Positions 25,005 through 32,997 are shown, numbered from the stretch's first letter. The stretch is DNA of 64,000 nt from Dolichospermum compactum NIES-806 (GCF_002368115.1 NZ_AP018316.1:1297193-1361192), one strand, 5' to 3'. Notes: generated by a model not told the origin, from the letters alone. A program made the numbers and translations.

Positions 25005-26483
25005 ATGAATCATCCACAACAACCGCGAGAATACGATGCTGTGCTTGGTGGTAATAGCTCAATACCAGAATGTGCTGCGGTTTTAGGTGGTATTGAAGGG
25101 GTAAAATTACGGTTGCAAAATCCAGATGCAAAGGTGAGAATTGCTGCACTGGAGCAAGCTGTGAATTATGGAGAACAGGGTTTAGATTTAGTAATTGCAG
25201 GTTTAAAAGATGATTCATTGGAGGTGCAAAAACAGGCTTATATATTGTTAAATGATTGGCAAGAAAAACAACAATTGTTGTTAATGTCTCAAATTCAAAA
25301 ACAACATAAAATAAAGTCAAGTCTGATGATAAAAATGCAAAATTTATTTTTTAATCAAGAGAAAGATCAAAAGGATGAAGAGGAAAAAATTCTTATTAAA
25401 CAAGCATTATTGGAAAAAGTTAATTATGTTTTAATCAATTTAATTGAGGATGTGAGATTACGATTTAAAAATAGTGATTCTACTGTAAGATTTGCTGCAT
25501 TTGAACAAGCATTGAATTATGGAGAACAGGGTTTGGATTTGGTTATTGAAGCTTTAAAAAATGAGTCTTGGGATATTCAAAATGCGGCTTATTTAATATT
25601 AAATAAAAGAACAGAACCAAGAATTAAGCAAATATTACAAGATCCTCGTCAATTAGGTTTTAAACTAGAACAAATTGAAGTAGTCACAACTAACAAATAT
25701 GGCAAAATTATTCAGCGTCAGCCGCGTGTAGCTAGATATTTTATAGAAGATTTGGATAATAGTGTAAAACTAGAAATGGCTGCAATTCCTGGTGGTACTT
25801 TTATGATGGGTTCACCAGAAAATGAAGAGAGAAGACGTGATAGGGAAAGTCCCCAACATCAAGTGACTGTTCCTAGTTTCTTCATGGGAAAATATCCAGT
25901 AACACAGGCACAATATCAAGCTATTATGGGAACTAACCCTTCTTATTTCAATGGTAGTAATCGCCCTGTTGAAAGAGTTATTTGGAATGATGCAATAGCT
26001 TTCTGTGAAAAGTTAAGCCAAAGGACAGGAAAAAACTATAGATTACCTAGTGAAGCTGAATGGGAATATGCTTGTCGAGCAGGAACTACCACACCATTTC
26101 ACTTTGGAGAGACGATTACAACGGATTTAGCTAACTATAATGGTGACTACACTTATGGCGGTGGGATTAAAGGAATTTACCGAGAAGAAACAACAGAAGT
26201 AGGCAGCTTTGGAGTAGCGAATAATTTTGGCTTATACGATATGCACGGCAATGTCTGGGAGTGGTGTGAAGACAGTTGGTATACTAGCTATAAAGGTGCG
26301 CCGACAGATGGGAGCGCATGGCTAGATACTGAAGAAAATACCAATTCTAAGCTGCTGCGCGGTGGTTCGTGGCTCTACAATCCTGGGAATTGCCGTTCTG
26401 CTTATCGCCACTACTACATCTTCGATTACACCTACAACCATATTGGTTTTCGGGTTGTGTGTAGTGGTGCGGCGAGGACTTGA
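25005..26483 (+). CDS. HEAT-repeat / formylglycine-synthase-like protein with DGR-type variable C-terminus (paralogue 1)
   Basis: 492 aa. The N-terminal leader has two VLGG motifs (YDAVLGGNSS, AAVLGGIEGVKLRL). Two HEAT-like modules follow (about 35-80 and 145-190, each with VRxAAxEQAxNYGEQGLDLVI). A FGE-sulfatase/SUMF1 domain fills about 255-488 (GGTFMMGSPENE, MGKYPVTQAQYQAIMG, YRLPSEAEWEYACRAGTTT, FGLYDMHGNVWEWCEDSW, LLRGGSW, GFRVVC). This C-type lectin fold is the usual target of cyanobacterial diversity-generating retroelements, and the codons between GGSW and GFRVVC differ strongly from paralogue 2. Probable role: a diversified binding protein rather than an enzyme. No signal peptide. Confidence 0.85.
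   Translation: MNHPQQPREYDAVLGGNSSIPECAAVLGGIEGVKLRLQNPDAKVRIAALEQAVNYGEQGLDLVIAGLKDDSLEVQKQAYILLNDWQEKQQLLLMSQIQKQHKIKSSLMIKMQNLFFNQEKDQKDEEEKILIKQALLEKVNYVLINLIEDVRLRFKNSDSTVRFAAFEQALNYGEQGLDLVIEALKNESWDIQNAAYLILNKRTEPRIKQILQDPRQLGFKLEQIEVVTTNKYGKIIQRQPRVARYFIEDLDNSVKLEMAAIPGGTFMMGSPENEERRRDRESPQHQVTVPSFFMGKYPVTQAQYQAIMGTNPSYFNGSNRPVERVIWNDAIAFCEKLSQRTGKNYRLPSEAEWEYACRAGTTTPFHFGETITTDLANYNGDYTYGGGIKGIYREETTEVGSFGVANNFGLYDMHGNVWEWCEDSWYTSYKGAPTDGSAWLDTEENTNSKLLRGGSWLYNPGNCRSAYRHYYIFDYTYNHIGFRVVCSGAART
26344..26483 (+). other. putative DGR variable region 1
   Basis: The 3' end of paralogue 1, from AAGCTGCTGCGCGGT to the stop. Between TCGTGG and GGTTTTCG almost every codon differs from paralogue 2, mostly at positions 1 and 2, and many are NNC or NNT (CTC TAC AAT, CAC TAC TAC ATC TTC). 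Conserved islands TGCCGTTCTGC, GGTTTTCG and GCGGCGAGGACTT frame it. This is the pattern left by adenine-directed mutagenic homing from AAC/AAT codons. Confidence 0.65.
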
Positions 26484-26529
26484 TAGCACTATGCGCTTTT
26501 GCCCTCTTGCTCTTTTCTTTTCTTATCCC

Positions 26530-26544
26530 TCTCGCATAGCGAGA
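26530..26544. other. hairpin downstream of variable region 1
   Basis: TCTCGC-ATA-GCGAGA, a 6-bp stem with 3-nt loop 46 bp after the stop, followed by A5TT6. It could be a terminator, or the counterpart of the hairpin found downstream of DGR variable regions. It is identical after paralogue 2. Confidence 0.6.
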
Positions 26545-26551
26545 AAAATTT

Positions 26552-26596
26552 TTTGTCTGAATCAGGATATCCAGGATTAAAGGATTGACAGGATTG
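26552..26596 (+). repeat. TGTCAGAATCAGG dispersed repeat
   Basis: Forward copy directly after the hairpin of paralogue 1 (here TGTCTGAATCAGGATATCCA), ending GATTGACAGGATTG. Confidence 0.75.
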
Positions 26597-26640
26597 TAAT
26601 TTGATGGTTGATAGATGAGATTCATATATTTATTCTTCCA

Positions 26641-27123
26641 TCTCACTTCATAAATATTCACTTTTCTCTATACTAATAATCAACAACCAACCAATAATCA
26701 AACAATCACATCCTGTACATCCTCAAATCTTGGACATCCTGATTCTGACAATAATCTTCTATCTCACTTCATAAATATTTATTCACTTTCCTCTATCCTA
26801 ATCATCAACAACTAACGAATAATTAAACAATCACATCCTGTACATCCTCAAATCTTGGACATCCTGATTCTGACAATAATCTTCTATCTCACTTCATAAA
26901 TATTTACTTTTCTCTATCCTAATCATCAACAACTAACGAATAATCAAACAATCATATCCTGTACATCCTCAAATCCTGGACATCCTGATTCTGACAATAA
27001 TCTTCTATCTTACTTCATAAATATTTATTTACTTTTCTCTATCCTAATCATCAACAGCCAACCAATAATTAAACAATCACATCCTGTACATCCTCAAATC
27101 CTGGATATCCTGATTCTGACAAT
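26641..27123. repeat. four tandem units of about 121 bp
   Basis: Four units, each starting TCACTTCATAAATATT and ending with the reverse dispersed repeat (ACATCCTGTACATCCTCAAA then CCTGATTCTGACAATAATC). Unit starts are near 26641, 26763, 26888 and 27009. This fills the 725-bp spacer between paralogues 1 and 2; no gene. Confidence 0.8.
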
Positions 27124-27161
27124 ATTAAAATTATGTAAACAAATAACAAAATGCCCTAAAT

Positions 27162-27182
27162 ATGCTATTTTATATACAGCAT
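27162..27182 (+). promoter_or_regulatory. conserved palindromic block upstream of paralogue 2
   Basis: ATGCT-N11-AGCAT, identical to the block at 24959, 25 bp before the ATG. Confidence 0.5.
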
Positions 27183-27207
27183 ACATGAAACCAACCATGA
27201 ACGAATC

Positions 27208-28323
27208 ATGAATCATCCACAACAACCGCGAGAATACGATGCTGTGCTTGGTGGTAATAGTCCATCACCAGAAGGTGCTGCGGTTTTAGGTGGTATTGAA
27301 GGGGTAAAGTTGCGGTTGCAAAATCCAGATGCAAAGGTGAGAATTGCTGCACTTGAGCAAGCTGTGAATTATGGAGAACAGGGTTTAGATTTAGTAATTG
27401 CAGGTTTAAAAGATGAATCTTGGGATATTCAAAATGCGGCTTATTTAATATTAAATAAAAGAACAGAACCAAGAATTAAGCAAATATTACAAGATCCTCG
27501 TCAATTAGGTTTTAAACTAGAACAAATTCAAGTAGTAACAGTTAATAAATTTGGGGAAATCATTCAACGACAGCCCCGTATAGCTAGATATTTTACTGAA
27601 GATGTGGGTAATGGTGTCAAATTAGAAATGGCTGCAATTCCTGGTGGTACTTTTATGATGGGTTCACCGGAAAATGAAGATAGAAGCTTGGATAATGAAA
27701 GTCCTCAACATCAGGTTTCTGTTCCTAGTTTTTTTATGGGGAAATATCCAGTAACACAGGCACAATATCAAGCGATCATGGGTAATAACCTTTCTCACTT
27801 CCAAGGTCAAAACCGCCCTGTGGAAAGCGTTAGTTGGAATGATGCGGTTAAATTCTGTGAAAAGTTAAGCCAAAGGACAGGAAAAACCTACAGATTACCT
27901 AGTGAAGCTGAATGGGAATATGCTTGTAGAGCCGGAACTACCACACCATTTCACTTTGGAGAGACAATTACAACGGATTTAGCTAACTATTATGGTAATT
28001 ATACTTACGCTTCTGCTCCTAGAGGTGAGTATCGTAAACAAACTACAGATGTAGGCTCTTTTCCCCCTAACGCTTTTGGTTTGTATGATATGCACGGGAA
28101 TGTCCGGGAGTGGTGTTTGGATGATTGGGTAAATAGGTATAATAACGCGCCTACAAATGGTAGTGCTGTGACAAGCTCAACTACGTCAAAACTGCTGTGC
28201 GGTGCTTCGTGGTCCGACGTTCCTGTATACTGCCGTTCTGCCTCCCGCCTCTACTACAACCGCGCTGTCAGGGTCAACGATAGCGGTTTTCGCGTTGTCT
28301 GTTTTAGTGCGGCGAGGACTTAA
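27208..28323 (+). CDS. HEAT / formylglycine-synthase-like protein with DGR-type variable C-terminus (paralogue 2)
   Basis: 371 aa, same architecture as paralogue 1 but with one HEAT-like module (about 35-80). The first ~70 codons are nearly identical in DNA to the other paralogues. The linker PRQLGFKLEQIQVVT and FGE domain (GGTFMMGSPENEDRS, FCEKLSQRTGKTYRLPSEAEWEYACRAG, FGLYDMHGNVREWCLDDW) follow. The C-terminus reads LLCGASWSDVPVYCRSASRL then YYNRAVRVNDSGFRVVC, so even the usual GGSW is altered to GASW. FGE catalytic function is doubtful; ligand binding is more likely. Confidence 0.85.
   Translation: MNHPQQPREYDAVLGGNSPSPEGAAVLGGIEGVKLRLQNPDAKVRIAALEQAVNYGEQGLDLVIAGLKDESWDIQNAAYLILNKRTEPRIKQILQDPRQLGFKLEQIQVVTVNKFGEIIQRQPRIARYFTEDVGNGVKLEMAAIPGGTFMMGSPENEDRSLDNESPQHQVSVPSFFMGKYPVTQAQYQAIMGNNLSHFQGQNRPVESVSWNDAVKFCEKLSQRTGKTYRLPSEAEWEYACRAGTTTPFHFGETITTDLANYYGNYTYASAPRGEYRKQTTDVGSFPPNAFGLYDMHGNVREWCLDDWVNRYNNAPTNGSAVTSSTTSKLLCGASWSDVPVYCRSASRLYYNRAVRVNDSGFRVVCFSAART
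28188..28323 (+). other. putative DGR variable region 2
   Basis: Counterpart of 26344-26483. Codons after TCGTGG read TCC GAC GTT CCT GTA TAC, and later CTC TAC TAC AAC CGC GCT GTC, against CTC TAC AAT CCT GGG AAT and CAC TAC TAC ATC TTC GAT TAC in copy 1. Flanks (TGCCGTTCTGC, GGTTTTCG, GTGCGGCGAGGACTT and the next ~75 bp) are conserved. Confidence 0.65.
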
Positions 28324-28369
28324 TAGCACTATGCGCTTTTGCCCTCTTGCTCTTTTCTTTTCTTATCCC

Positions 28370-28384
28370 TCTCGCATAGCGAGA
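28370..28384. other. hairpin downstream of variable region 2
   Basis: TCTCGC-ATA-GCGAGA, identical in sequence and distance to the hairpin after paralogue 1. Confidence 0.6.
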
Positions 28385-28393
28385 AAAATTTTT

Positions 28394-28716
28394 TGTCAGA
28401 ATCAGGATAACCAGGATTATAGGATTGACAGGATTGTTATTTGATGATTGATAGATGAGATTCATATATTTATTCTTCCATCTCACTTCATAAATATTCA
28501 CTTTCCTCTATCCTAATCATCAACAACTAACGAATAATTAAACAATCACATCCTGTACATCCTCAAATCCTGGATATCCTGATTCTGACAATAATCTTCT
28601 ATCTCACTTCATAAATATTTACTTTTCTCTATCCTAATCATCAACAACTAACGAATAATCAAACAATCATATCCTGTACATCCTCAAATCCTGGACATCC
28701 TGATTCAGACAATATT
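28394..28716. repeat. dispersed repeat and two ~121-bp tandem units
   Basis: A forward TGTCAGAATCAGG copy (28394-28436) is followed by two of the ~121-bp units (from about 28482 and 28605), each ending in the reverse repeat. Same composition as the spacer at 26.6-27.1 kb with two units instead of four. Confidence 0.8.
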
Positions 28717-28751
28717 AAAATTATGTAAACAAATAACAAAATTATCCAAAT

Positions 28752-28772
28752 ATGCTATTTTATATACAGCAT
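28752..28772 (+). promoter_or_regulatory. conserved palindromic block upstream of paralogue 3
   Basis: ATGCT-N11-AGCAT, third copy, 25 bp before the ATG. Confidence 0.5.
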
Positions 28773-28797
28773 ACATCAAACCAACCATGAACGAATC

Positions 28798-29589
28798 ATG
28801 AATCATCCACAACAACCGCGAGAATACGATGCTGTGCTTGGTGGTAATAGTCCATCACCAGAAGGTGCTGCGGTTTTAGGTGGTATTGAAGGGGTAAAGT
28901 TGCGGTTGCAAAATCCAGATGCAAAGGTGAGAATTGCTGCACTTGAGCAAGCTGTGAATTATGGAGAACAGGGTTTAGATTTAGTGATTGTATGTTTAAA
29001 TGATGAATCTTGGAATGTAGAATATGCGGCTTATTCGTTATTAAAATCTCGAACAGAACCAACAATTAAACAAATATTAACAGAGTTCGATGCACCTTTA
29101 AAAAAATATTCAACTGACTACACATCTTTACGTGACTGTCTTGCTTTGGGAAAGTGGAAGGAGGCAGACGAGGAAACAGCACGAGTAATGTTAACTGTAG
29201 CAAAACGGGACAAAGAAGCTTGGTTAGATGCTGAACACATTCAAAATTTCTCGTGTAAAGATATTCACATTATTGACCAGTTGTGGGTAAAGTACAGTAA
29301 TGGACATTTTGGATTTTCTGTACAAAAGCGCATTTATAAAATGTTGGGGGGAACAACGAAATACAATTACAAAATTTGGTGTAAATTTGGCGATTATGTG
29401 GGATGGAGAAAAGGAGAAAAATGGCTGTGTTATAGTGATATTGAATTTGATATAAGATCATCAGAAGGAAACCTCCCTTTAGTGGGGGCTGTTATTGGAG
29501 AACGCATACCGCCAGGTTGGGGTGAGTTTGGTGTACCTTTGTGGGGGTTATCTCCTCTTTTGTTGAGACTGGTAAGTTGTAACATATAA
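28798..29589 (+). CDS. HEAT-module / GUN4-domain protein (paralogue 3)
   Basis: 263 aa. Residues 1-63 and the DNA before them are almost identical to paralogue 2 (VLGG leader, one HEAT-like module). The sequence then diverges: residues ~105-250 are a GUN4 domain (LRDCLALGKWKEADEETARVML, IDQLWVKYSNGHFGFSVQKRIY, FGDYVGWRKGEKWLCYSDIEFDI). GUN4 binds porphyrins and stimulates Mg-chelatase, but GUN4 domains fused to other modules in cyanobacteria are of unknown role. There is no variable region. It is a module swap on a shared 5' end. Confidence 0.88.
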   Translation: MNHPQQPREYDAVLGGNSPSPEGAAVLGGIEGVKLRLQNPDAKVRIAALEQAVNYGEQGLDLVIVCLNDESWNVEYAAYSLLKSRTEPTIKQILTEFDAPLKKYSTDYTSLRDCLALGKWKEADEETARVMLTVAKRDKEAWLDAEHIQNFSCKDIHIIDQLWVKYSNGHFGFSVQKRIYKMLGGTTKYNYKIWCKFGDYVGWRKGEKWLCYSDIEFDIRSSEGNLPLVGAVIGERIPPGWGEFGVPLWGLSPLLLRLVSCNI

Positions 29590-29728
29590 CAATTACAAAA
29601 AATTATTTATAAACAAATAATTGCTAACAAAGTACCTTTATCTTCTTCTTTGCGTCTTTGCGTCTTTGCTCCTTTGCGCGAAATAAAAACCCCAATAAAC
29701 TAACAACTACTCCCCCTATTTATACATA

Positions 29729-31318
29729 ATGAATAACCCCCACCAACAACTACTCCAACAAATAGACCTCATGCTTCGCGCCCGCTATCCCCTACTATAT
29801 ATAGTCGGAGTCGAAGAAGAACCAATAGAACAAGTCCTGCAACAACTCACCCAAATATCCCAGACACCACGACAACTATTATTATGGGATATCGTCACCG
29901 GTTGGGATGACAACGGAACTGATAAAGGTTCAGTCATGGGTGCATTATCAAGAATTACCAAAACCTCAGAAAATACAACCACAATTTTTGTATTGCGAGA
30001 CATACATTTTATCCTCAAAAACTCTGAAACAGAAAAAAATGCTCCCGTAATTCGGGCTATCAAAAACCTCACCCGTCAACTGAAACGCACACGCCAAACC
30101 CTCATCCTCACTAGTCATATATTAACCATTCCTCCAGAATTACAAGAAGAAGTTACAGTTATTGATTTTCCCTTACCCAACATCGAAGAAATTGATTATT
30201 TAATTCAGCAATTAATAGTCCCGGAAAAACTTAACTTAAATGGACTAGGAAAAGAACAATTAATCAAAGCCTGTCAAGGATTAAGTCGCGCCAGAATTAG
30301 AAGAGTTTTAGCCGCTGCTTTAGCAGCCAAAGGACAAGTTAACGAAACAGATATTGATAGAGTTTTAGAAGAGAAAAAACAAGCAGTTAAACAAACCGGA
30401 ATTTTAGAATTTTACACGGCCAATGAATCATTAAAAAACGTCGGTGGCTTGGAAAATCTCAAACAGTGGGTGCGAATGCGTCAAGATGCTTTTACCGAAG
30501 AAGCAAGACGTTATGGAATACCCAACCCGAAGGGAGTTTTATTAGTAGGAATCCAAGGCACAGGAAAATCATTATCAGCCAAAACTATCGCCCACGAATG
30601 GCGTTTACCATTGTTACGTTTGGATGTGGGCAGATTATTTGGGGGTATAGTGGGAGAAAGTGAAAGTCGCATTCGGCAAATGATACAATTAGCAGAAGCA
30701 ATATCACCCTGTGTATTATGGATGGATGAAGTAGATAAAGCATTTGGTAATATTAATAGTGGTACAGATGGTGACTCTGGAACATCGCGCCGGGTATTTG
30801 GTACACTCATTACCTGGATGCAAGAAAAAACTAGTCCGGTGTTTATGGTGGCTACTGCTAATAATGTGCAAATATTACCAGCCGAGTTATTAAGAAAAGG
30901 GCGATTTGATGAAATATTCTTTTTAAATTTACCTACGGAAAAAGAACGCCATGATATTTTTAAAGTTCACTTGCAAAAAATCCGTCCTTCCCGACTGCGA
31001 GAATTTGATTTACAGAAACTTGCAAGTCATAGCGAAAATTTTAGCGGTGCGGAAATTCAACAGGTAATTATTGATGGTATGCACCGCGCTTTTGGTAGTT
31101 TAGTCGCTGGTAATAGGAGGGATTTTAGCACGGAAGATATTTTAGCGGCGGTATCGGAAACTGTTCCTTTGGCGGCTATTGCTAAGGAACAAATTACGAG
31201 TTTAAAACGCTGGGCTGCGGAAGCTGGCGCAAGAACGGCTTCTATTGATACGCTGTTAATTGAGGAGTTGAAGGTTTATTCTCAGCAGCAGGGTTTGGGT
31301 CCTTTGGAGGTGGATTAA
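29729..31318 (+). CDS. AAA+ ATPase, Ycf46-like
   Basis: A 529-aa AAA ATPase of the Ycf46 type. The N-terminal part (1-230) is an inactive-looking ATPase-like domain (LLQQIDLMLRARYPLLYIVGVEE). The C-terminal AAA module has Walker A GIQGTGKS (274-281), Walker B VLWMDEVDKAF, a sensor region VFMVATANN, and the arginine-finger segment ELLRKGRFDEIFF. It is probably a remodelling ATPase. It lies directly before the Ycf35/DUF2997/GrpE/Hsp70 genes and is outside the tandem duplication, so it is single copy here. Confidence 0.9.
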   Translation: MNNPHQQLLQQIDLMLRARYPLLYIVGVEEEPIEQVLQQLTQISQTPRQLLLWDIVTGWDDNGTDKGSVMGALSRITKTSENTTTIFVLRDIHFILKNSETEKNAPVIRAIKNLTRQLKRTRQTLILTSHILTIPPELQEEVTVIDFPLPNIEEIDYLIQQLIVPEKLNLNGLGKEQLIKACQGLSRARIRRVLAAALAAKGQVNETDIDRVLEEKKQAVKQTGILEFYTANESLKNVGGLENLKQWVRMRQDAFTEEARRYGIPNPKGVLLVGIQGTGKSLSAKTIAHEWRLPLLRLDVGRLFGGIVGESESRIRQMIQLAEAISPCVLWMDEVDKAFGNINSGTDGDSGTSRRVFGTLITWMQEKTSPVFMVATANNVQILPAELLRKGRFDEIFFLNLPTEKERHDIFKVHLQKIRPSRLREFDLQKLASHSENFSGAEIQQVIIDGMHRAFGSLVAGNRRDFSTEDILAAVSETVPLAAIAKEQITSLKRWAAEAGARTASIDTLLIEELKVYSQQQGLGPLEVD

Positions 31319-31319
31319 T

Positions 31320-31422
31320 AATTCGTAATTCGTAATTCGTAATTCGTAATTCGTAATTCGTAATTCGTAATTCGTAATTCGTAATTCGTAATTCGTAATT
31401 CGTAATTCGTAATTCGTAATTT
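31320..31422. repeat. ATTCGTA heptamer array, copy A side
   Basis: About 14 perfect copies of ATTCGTA, starting 2 bp after the AAA gene stop. It forms the left edge of the duplicated unit. The corresponding array in copy B (41111-41187) has about 11 copies. Confidence 0.95.
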
Positions 31423-31461
31423 GGAATTGATAAGAATTAAAATAAACCACGAAGGGAAACT

Positions 31462-31525
31462 GTAGGGTGCGTCAGATATCAAAAATTTGTTTATTTATGT
31501 TATTATTCTGTCTGACGCACCCTAC
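31462..31525. repeat. inverted repeat GTAGGGTGCGTCAGA (copy A)
   Basis: GTAGGGTGCGTCAGA (31462-31476) and its exact complement (31511-31525) around a 34-bp AT-rich loop. A typical dispersed cyanobacterial palindrome, here in the spacer before the Ycf35-like gene. Confidence 0.85.
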
Positions 31526-31602
31526 TAATTTATTATAAGCCTCTCTCCTATTAGGGGATAGGTTTGGAGAGGGGTTAAAAATACATAAGGAGTTGATTTT
31601 TT

Positions 31603-31977
31603 ATGTCTCATTTTACAACTATTAAGGTGCAAATTAAACAGGGTGAAGTTTTGCTTGACGTTTTGCAAGAGTTGGGTTATCAAGTTGAACAAAATACTAA
31701 TGTACGCGGTTACATGGGTGATAAAACTAATGCTGAATATGTGATTAAGCAATCTAATGGTTATGATTTAGGTTTTCGTAAAAATGGAGAAAGTTATGAG
31801 TTAGTGGCAGATTTTTGGGGTGCGAAAATTAATCAGCAGGAGTTTATTAATAATATTAGTCAAAAATACGCTCATAAAACTTTGATGGAAACAATTCAAA
31901 CTGAGGGTTTTAATGTGGAGGAAGAGGAGGTTTTAGCAGATGGTACGGTGCGGGTTTTAGTTGGTAGATGGGTTTAA
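31603..31977 (+). CDS. ycf35: Ycf35 / DUF1257 protein (copy A)
   Basis: A 124-aa DUF1257 protein, related to chloroplast Ycf35 (MSHFTTIKVQIKQGEVLLDVLQELGY, NGYDLGFRKNGESYELVADFWG, EEEEVLADGTVRVLVGRW). The function is unknown. It has a clear AAGGAG ribosome-binding site 9 bp before the ATG. It is the first of four genes (with DUF2997, GrpE-like and Hsp70-like) that follow the Ycf46-like ATPase. Confidence 0.88.
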   Translation: MSHFTTIKVQIKQGEVLLDVLQELGYQVEQNTNVRGYMGDKTNAEYVIKQSNGYDLGFRKNGESYELVADFWGAKINQQEFINNISQKYAHKTLMETIQTEGFNVEEEEVLADGTVRVLVGRWV

Positions 31978-31990
31978 ATAAGCATAAATA

Positions 31991-32056
31991 AGATCCCGGA
32001 CTTCTTACTTTATTTAATCATTGATTGATAAGATATTAAAAAGAAGTCGGGGATCT
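31991..32056. repeat. GATCCCCGACTTC inverted repeat (copy A)
   Basis: AGATCCCGGACTTCTT and AAGAAGTCGGGGATCT around ~34 bp, between the Ycf35-like and DUF2997 genes. Confidence 0.75.
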
Positions 32057-32078
32057 AAGGACAAAAGGAAAAATTATT

Positions 32079-32291
32079 ATGGCTGAATATCAAAAGATTG
32101 AATATCGCATTGGGAAAGATGGTAAAATTGTGGAACGGGTTTTAAATGTCACTGGTTCTAGTTGTGTGGAAACTACAAAAGGCTTAGAAAAATCTTTGGG
32201 ACAAATAGAATCTCAGGAATTATTACCCGAATATTACGAACGAGAAGAGAATATTAACATTGCTGAAAGTCAATCTTTAAAACAACAATAA
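32079..32291 (+). CDS. DUF2997 protein (copy A)
   Basis: A 70-aa protein with the DUF2997 pattern (YQKIEYRIGKDGKIVERVLNVTGSSCVETTKGLEKSLG). The function is unknown; it regularly accompanies DUF1257 proteins in cyanobacteria. The AAAAGGAAAAATTATT leader contains the ribosome-binding site. Confidence 0.85.
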   Translation: MAEYQKIEYRIGKDGKIVERVLNVTGSSCVETTKGLEKSLGQIESQELLPEYYEREENINIAESQSLKQQ

Positions 32292-32294
32292 ACT

Positions 32295-32327
32295 AGATCC
32301 CCGACTTCTTTAAGAAGTCGGGGATCT
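32295..32327. repeat. perfect GATCCCCGACTTCTT palindrome (copy A)
   Basis: A 16-bp perfect inverted repeat with a 1-nt centre. The shortest member of the family, 4 bp after the DUF2997 stop, able to form a strong hairpin between two cotranscribed genes. Confidence 0.85.
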
Positions 32328-32345
32328 GAATACCACATAAATAAT

Positions 32346-32897
32346 ATGCTAGAACAAATTAATAATATTGCTTTTGCTGTAATTCTCGTAATCATCGTTT
32401 ATATTATTCTGCGGATATTATTCCCAGAAACTAATGAAAATAAATCAATTAATAATCAATCTGCTATTTCTCCAGATACAGAACAGAAGATTAAAGATTT
32501 AGAGGTTCAATGTCAACGACTGCGCGAAGAACTAAAACAACAATCTCAACAATTACAAAGCGATTTTCAAAATGAAACTTTTACCCAATTACAAACTTTA
32601 CTCAGCAACTATCCCACAGTCAAAAAAATGGCTTTAGCTAAACCTGAATTACCTGCTAAAAACCTAGTCTCTCTATTTACATCTTTAGATAATTTAATTA
32701 CCAGTTGGGGTTATACTGTGATTGGTGAAACTTGGGAACAGGTTAATTATAATCCTCAATTACATCAAGCTGATAGCGATGATATTCAAGAAGGGGAATT
32801 AGTATATATTCGTTTTATTGGTTATCAAGATGGTGATAAAGTTCTGTATCCTGCTAAAGTTAGTCGCACTCTTCCTAGTGGATATAATCAATCTTAA
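32346..32897 (+). CDS. GrpE-like protein with N-terminal membrane anchor (copy A)
   Basis: 183 aa. One transmembrane helix (residues ~8-26, IAFAVILVIIVYIILRILF), then a coiled coil (about 45-75) and a GrpE-like C-terminal part (SLDNLITSWGYTVIGETWEQVNYNPQLHQAD, LVYIRFIGYQDGDKVLYPAKVSRT). It lies directly before an Hsp70-like gene, consistent with a membrane-tethered nucleotide-exchange factor for it. The GrpE assignment is by fold pattern and neighbour. Confidence 0.7.
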   Translation: MLEQINNIAFAVILVIIVYIILRILFPETNENKSINNQSAISPDTEQKIKDLEVQCQRLREELKQQSQQLQSDFQNETFTQLQTLLSNYPTVKKMALAKPELPAKNLVSLFTSLDNLITSWGYTVIGETWEQVNYNPQLHQADSDDIQEGELVYIRFIGYQDGDKVLYPAKVSRTLPSGYNQS

Positions 32898-32910
32898 ATT
32901 ATTATACAAT

Positions 32911-32972
32911 TTTGTGGGGTGGGCATCTTGCCCGCCTAATCATAATAGCAGGCAAGATGCCTGCACCACAAG
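32911..32972. repeat. inverted repeat GGGCATCTTGCC (copy A)
   Basis: TGTGGGGTGGGCATCTTGCC with the complementary GGCAAGATGCCTGCACCACA. A dispersed cyanobacterial palindrome between the GrpE-like and Hsp70-like genes. Confidence 0.8.
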
Positions 32973-32997
32973 ACAAAAACAATATAATTAATAAATT

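Noticed and set aside
26347..26661. minus-strand 104-aa frame over the variable region
   Set aside because: Antisense shadow of the FGE gene and the following repeats.
24450..29728. search for a DGR reverse transcriptase and template repeat beside the variable proteins
   Set aside because: No frame with reverse transcriptase motifs and no non-coding copy of the variable region was found in the window.
31256..31450. minus-strand frame with repeated ITNYELR units
   Set aside because: A translation artefact of the ATTCGTA heptamer array.
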